The notes below the pieces were generated by a model. It ran no database searches. It worked only from the letters and a program-made list of their open reading frames with translations, and had not been told where the DNA came from. Positions 55,049-58,005 of a stretch of 58,005 nucleotides of DNA are shown here, piece by piece. The stretch is from positions 1 to 58,005 of the forward strand of contig CALXRI010000019.1 in NCBI GenBank assembly GCA_944390795.1, given 5' to 3'. Origin of the DNA: an uncultured Victivallales bacterium. Its GTDB lineage: Bacteria > Verrucomicrobiota > Lentisphaeria > Victivallales > UBA1829. Made by a program: the position numbers and the translations under genes. Position 1 is the first letter of the stretch, and the number at the start of each line of letters is the position of its first letter.

Positions 55049-56611
55049 TCATTGTCCCCACCCCTTTTCGGCAAAGTCGCGTAAAAAAAGCCCGGCCAGG
55101 AAATCATGTCCTTTTTCAACAGGGTGAACACCGTCTTCCTGAGAAAAAAGGGAATCTTTTTCCGGATGGTTTTTCAATGCGTCATAAAGATCCAGACAGT
55201 TGACTTTCCGTTCCATGGCGATCTGCCGCAGATTCCTGTTCCACTCTTCCAGAAGCTCCGGGCGCCCGAACAGGTATTTCAGACCGTCCGGTCTCTTCAT
55301 GCTCCGCATCTGCCGGATACAGACAGGTTCATTCAGAGACGCCGCAGAAACGAGGATGATCCGCGCCCGGGTATGTTTTCTGATCTCGTCGATCACCTGT
55401 GTGTAGGCCTTTTTCTGAAGCTCCGGAGAGATACGGGGTTTTTTCAATGTCTTGTCCCATGTGGTGTTTGATACGGTGTCATTATGCCCCAGCCAGATAT
55501 AAACCAAATCATATTTTTCATTCCACAGCCCGTCATAACGGTATTGCTTGAATGCCTTCGGCTTTCCCGTCATCCCTTTGAGACGCTGAAGAGTGCGTGT
55601 TATGAAATCGCCGTGAACGGCAGCGTTCCGGAAGGAAAACATGCCCGGATTGCGGCGGTTAAGCCAGAAGGCCAGTTTGTCAATATAATTGTGACCGCGC
55701 AGAAAATCACTGATGCTGTCTCCAAGAAACAGCACATGCAGGGGTTTGCGCATACGGACACGGGAGGCGAGCGCATCCAGCTTCCGATACTGCGCATCAG
55801 AAATACGGCTGATCCAGACATCGACGGTGTTTCCCAGAGCTGCCGCCCGTACCATACAGGATTCCGCCGGTATGTTCTGAACAGGAAAGACAATCTCTCC
55901 CGATGGGCTTTTCCGTGAACTCACGCATTCGCCATCGATGAACTGATAGAGGGAGATTTCCCGATTCTTTTTTTCGGAGTTGAAACGGATTGCAATTTCC
56001 TGCTGATCGCGGGGAATTATCAGGTGCGGTGTTTCCGCGGCAAGTTTGAAATCGTCTGGCGGAACCTCCCTGATCTCCGCATCGTCGATCAGAATCCTTC
56101 CCTGTGATTCCAGCACAATCAGGGGTTGTATAAGAACAGTGTCGGGAGAATCGGTGAGGTCAATCCTGTAGGAATATTCTGCATAATTGGACGTTGCAGA
56201 ATGCCTTTGCCCGGTTGTCCTGCCGGTGATTCGCCGTCCGTTCTTCTGCCGCGTCTGGACAATTCCCAGTCGAAAATCACCACTGCCTTTGACAAATACG
56301 CGGATCAGAAAGCGACGTCCCGGGACAGTTCCAATCCTGTACTGACTGATCCGCAGGAAGACTCTTCCTTCCACATTGTCTCCATTCGCCGTTGATTCCA
56401 GCGCAAGGCAGCTCTTTCCGGAACGGGCATTTCCGCCGGTATCCAGTTGTGTTTTACCCGGCCATGCCGCGGGATGCAGCCAGTCTGAGCTTTTTTCAAA
56501 ATGCCAGCGGATGGAGAAGGGGTCTTCTCCTGGCTGCGCTCCGTTCACGTGAATTGCAGCCGGAAGGAAAAATGACAGAAGTGCCAGTCCACATGAAGAG
56601 AGACAACGCAT
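55049..56611 (-). CDS. Secreted SGNH hydrolase with N-terminal beta-sandwich
   Basis: A 520-residue exported esterase. Signal peptide 1-25; residues about 30-190 are a beta-sandwich of carbohydrate-binding type; a linker domain to about 290; then the SGNH core with [12 protein letters not shown], the Gly in [15 protein letters not shown], and the C-terminal [10 protein letters not shown] catalytic Asp and His. Likely removes acetyl or other acyl groups from a polysaccharide before glycosidases act. The ATG at 56611 follows AAAGGAAACG; an ATG at 56629 lacks a ribosome site. First gene of the operon, with a near-consensus promoter. Confidence 0.85.
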   Translation of the reverse strand: MRCLSSCGLALLSFFLPAAIHVNGAQPGEDPFSIRWHFEKSSDWLHPAAWPGKTQLDTGGNARSGKSCLALESTANGDNVEGRVFLRISQYRIGTVPGRRFLIRVFVKGSGDFRLGIVQTRQKNGRRITGRTTGQRHSATSNYAEYSYRIDLTDSPDTVLIQPLIVLESQGRILIDDAEIREVPPDDFKLAAETPHLIIPRDQQEIAIRFNSEKKNREISLYQFIDGECVSSRKSPSGEIVFPVQNIPAESCMVRAAALGNTVDVWISRISDAQYRKLDALASRVRMRKPLHVLFLGDSISDFLRGHNYIDKLAFWLNRRNPGMFSFRNAAVHGDFITRTLQRLKGMTGKPKAFKQYRYDGLWNEKYDLVYIWLGHNDTVSNTTWDKTLKKPRISPELQKKAYTQVIDEIRKHTRARIILVSAASLNEPVCIRQMRSMKRPDGLKYLFGRPELLEEWNRNLRQIAMERKVNCLDLYDALKNHPEKDSLFSQEDGVHPVEKGHDFLAGLFLRDFAEKGWGQ

Positions 56612-56679
56612 GGATCGTTTCCTTTCCATAAGGGGGTTGAATATTCCAGACAGGCTCCGCATCGTCCCGCCTTGAGAAT

Positions 56680-56707
56680 ATTATAAGACGATTTTCATTT
56701 TTGTCAA
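56680..56707 (-). promoter_or_regulatory. Near-consensus promoter of the SGNH-prepilin-GH operon
   Basis: Minus strand TTGACA (56702-56707), 16 bp, TATAAT (56680-56685). Both boxes are perfect, so the operon may be controlled by a repressing or looping action of the divergent AraC protein rather than simple activation. Confidence 0.7.
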
Positions 56708-56718
56708 TTGAAAAAAAG

Positions 56719-56747
56719 TTGCAAAACTTGTCTTTATGATGTATTAT
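56719..56747 (+). promoter_or_regulatory. Promoter of the divergent AraC gene
   Basis: TTGCAA (56719-56724), 17 bp, TATTAT (56742-56747). It lies back to back with the operon promoter, 11 bp separating the two -35 boxes. Confidence 0.6.
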
Positions 56748-56786
56748 AAAGGAAAGAACTGTTTTGATATCTCAACGGAGAAAAGT

Positions 56787-57602
56787 ATGAATTTTGCACG
56801 GCATCGTTCCGTCCCGGCGGATCGGATTCCACCTATGCCCTTTGTGCTGAAGGCAATAGGATATTATCGGACAACAGCCCCGTGGGAAGAGGAAAATGAT
56901 GGAATTCATCGACCGCATTGCGGACTTTTCTGGTGTGCAGACGGTTCGGCTGAATTCATGATCGGGGCGCACACCTTTGAACTGAAAAAGAATGAAGTTC
57001 TCTGTTATTATCCTTTTGAAGCACACAAGATCCTAGTTCTGCACGATTCCGTCGAGTATTTCTGGATGACCTTTGACGGAACGGATGTTTCCGATACACT
57101 TGCAAAATTCCGCTGCTTCAGGGAGCCGTTCCGCACGGGCCCGCCGCCGGAAACACTCTTCCGCGAAGCATATGACTGTCTGGGAGATCTTTCTGAAGCG
57201 GCACTTTACCGCGGCGGAGCCATCGTTTATCAGATTCTGTCCATGGCCGCATGCCCTCGCGAAAAAAAAGACACAGACACGCCTGAAAATCTTCTTGTTT
57301 CCCGTTTTCAGCAGATTGTAGATGAGGAATCGGGGAACCGTGAACTGAATCTGATGAAAATCGCTTCACGCCTGCATTGTCACCGTACCACCTTAACCCG
57401 TCTTGTAAAACAGAAGCTTGGATTTCTGCCTGTCCATTACCTGAACCAGGTCCGTTTGAGGAATGCGCTGGAGCTGTTGGAGAACAGCGAGCTGACTGCC
57501 GCTGAAATTTCTGAGATCTGCGGATTTGCCACTCCGGAATATTTCTCCCGGAAATTCAAGCAGTTGACGGGGGAACCCCCGCGCCGTTTCAGAAACCACT
57601 GA
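56787..57602 (+). CDS. AraC family transcriptional regulator
   Basis: A 271-residue regulator with an N-terminal cupin-like sensor (about 15-130; HCGLFWCADGSAEFMIG, then KKNEVLCYYPFEAHKI) and a C-terminal double HTH (about 175-268; LMKIASRLHCHRTTLTRLV, then LTAAEISEICGFATPEYFSRKF). The ATG at 56787 follows CGGAG; an earlier in-frame ATG at 56736 lies upstream of the -10 box. It faces away from the five-gene glycan operon and is its probable regulator. Confidence 0.9.
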   Translation: MNFARHRSVPADRIPPMPFVLKAIGYYRTTAPWEEENDGIHRPHCGLFWCADGSAEFMIGAHTFELKKNEVLCYYPFEAHKILVLHDSVEYFWMTFDGTDVSDTLAKFRCFREPFRTGPPPETLFREAYDCLGDLSEAALYRGGAIVYQILSMAACPREKKDTDTPENLLVSRFQQIVDEESGNRELNLMKIASRLHCHRTTLTRLVKQKLGFLPVHYLNQVRLRNALELLENSELTAAEISEICGFATPEYFSRKFKQLTGEPPRRFRNH

Positions 57603-57771
57603 ATGCAGACAGAATATATATGGACTGTAAAATGCAAGGATACTGGAAAAACGTTTGGGATTTCAACCCTTGAACGTCTGCTGAATGATTGCGTCTATTT
57701 TGACAGGCATCCGTGCGAAGGGAGTTCCGGAACGCTTTCGCCAAGGGAGAAAAGCTTGCTTGAGTTCAGGG
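57603..57771 (+). other. Spacer after the AraC gene
   Basis: No convincing gene. An imperfect hairpin (ACGTT-TGGG with its partner, about 57651-57681) follows the AraC gene but has no T-run. The CRISPR-like repeats begin at 57772. Confidence 0.35.
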
Positions 57772-57928
57772 AATTGAGCGTCTGGCTCATTTGGCAGAGG
57801 ATGCGACGTAAAGCCTGTTGATCTGGTTGAGACTCTTAGACCGCCTCAATCTAGCTCATTTGGCAGAGGATGCGACTTTTCATCGCAATAAACATTTTGA
57901 TACGTATATCCCCGCCTCAATCTAGCTC
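57772..57928. CRISPR. Short CRISPR-like repeat series (three copies, two degenerate)
   Basis: The complete unit is 36 nt (57841-57876), beginning CCGCCTCAATCTAGCTC and ending CAGAGGATGCGAC. Copy 1 (57772-57807) matches its last 27 bases with one mismatch and is diverged at the 5' end. Copy 3 (57912-57928) matches its first 17 bases and then diverges. The two unique intervals are 33 nt (57808-57840) and 35 nt (57877-57911). Repeat and spacer sizes fit a CRISPR array. No cas gene is in the window, and only one intact repeat is visible, so this may be an array remnant or another repeat class. Confidence 0.5.
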
Positions 57929-57950
57929 GTCGATTATGCAAAAGCCAGAT

Positions 57951-57996
57951 GCGAGAAGGAAAAACCTTTTGAGGAAAGGTCCTTTCCTTCTCTCGC
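57951..57996. other. Long imperfect hairpin at the right edge
   Basis: GCGAGAAGGAAAAACCTTT and a near-complementary 3' arm ending CTTCTCTCGC fold into a stem of roughly 17 paired bases with small bulges. It starts 22 bp after the last CRISPR-like repeat. It could be a terminator, part of a small RNA or a palindromic repeat; the window ends nine bases later. Confidence 0.45.
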
Positions 57997-58005
57997 TCTA
58001 CCTTT

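Noticed and set aside
57850-57925. tRNA-like look of the repeat unit (TAGCTC...GAG D-arm-like start and a TGCGA/TCGCA anticodon-like stem)
   Set aside because: No T-arm, no matching acceptor stem and no purine after the would-be anticodon. The same bases recur in the neighbouring copy without the second stem, so a repeat explains them better.

Overview
This 58 kb window looks like chromosomal DNA of a Lentisphaerota (Victivallis-type) bacterium of the PVC superphylum. The case rests on prepilin-like proteins with an FTLxELL N-terminus and a C-terminal H-x9-DG motif placed inside glycan-degradation operons, many AraC regulators and Gfo/Idh/MocA oxidoreductases, a DUF4838 protein, and a diderm, mDAP-type envelope gene set (LolC/E-LolD, MurE with DNPR, MraZ, FtsW, FtsK). 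This is inference from gene content; there is no rRNA to confirm it. I found 45 convincing protein genes. I saw no rRNA, convincing tRNA, transposase or phage gene.

Layout. 1-929 holds no convincing gene. 930-8329: secreted-type esterase, glyoxalase, SGNH hydrolase, a RodZ-like protein, the DNA translocase FtsK and an AraC regulator. 8536-14009: DUF4838 protein plus prepilin-like protein (divergent from the AraC gene), then a GH78 rhamnosidase. 14298-16699: IMP dehydrogenase, a small membrane protein and IspF. 16878-22770 (minus): an envelope run of S41 protease, lipoprotein, UDP-xylose synthase-like enzyme, MurF and MurE. 22969-27624: oxidoreductase/AraC pair, MarR and a sulfhydrylase. 27744-32108 (minus): IclR regulator, GH20-like hexosaminidase and a double-SIS MurQ/GCKR-like protein, which together suggest amino-sugar catabolism. 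32326-35732: cation efflux, CapA-like and DUF1848 proteins. 35787-38419 (minus): a reduced division cluster mraZ - ftsL-like - FtsI pedestal lacking a transpeptidase domain - ftsW. 38749-45649: PhoB/PhoR-like two-component pair, U32 protein and LolC/E-LolD. 45697-49038: AraC regulator divergent from two overlapping Gfo/Idh genes. 49786-57602: a five-gene minus-strand operon (SGNH hydrolase, prepilin-like, LamG+GH42-like, Gfo C-terminal-like fragment, Gfo/Idh) divergent from another AraC gene. The right edge carries a short CRISPR-like repeat series and a long hairpin.

Main points for a second look: (1) the division cluster in which an intact FtsW is translationally coupled to a class B PBP that has only its membrane anchor and pedestal; (2) four TGGA[A/T] boxes at exact 10-bp spacing over the mraZ promoter, a likely MraZ operator; (3) two independent operons that pair a prepilin-like H-x9-DG protein with secreted glycan-active enzymes under a divergent AraC regulator; (4) a 36-nt repeat with 33-35-nt spacers at the window end; (5) a 48-bp duplicated hairpin element between ispF and murE. 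Start codons were chosen mainly from Shine-Dalgarno spacing; all functions are from motif recognition by eye, with no database search.
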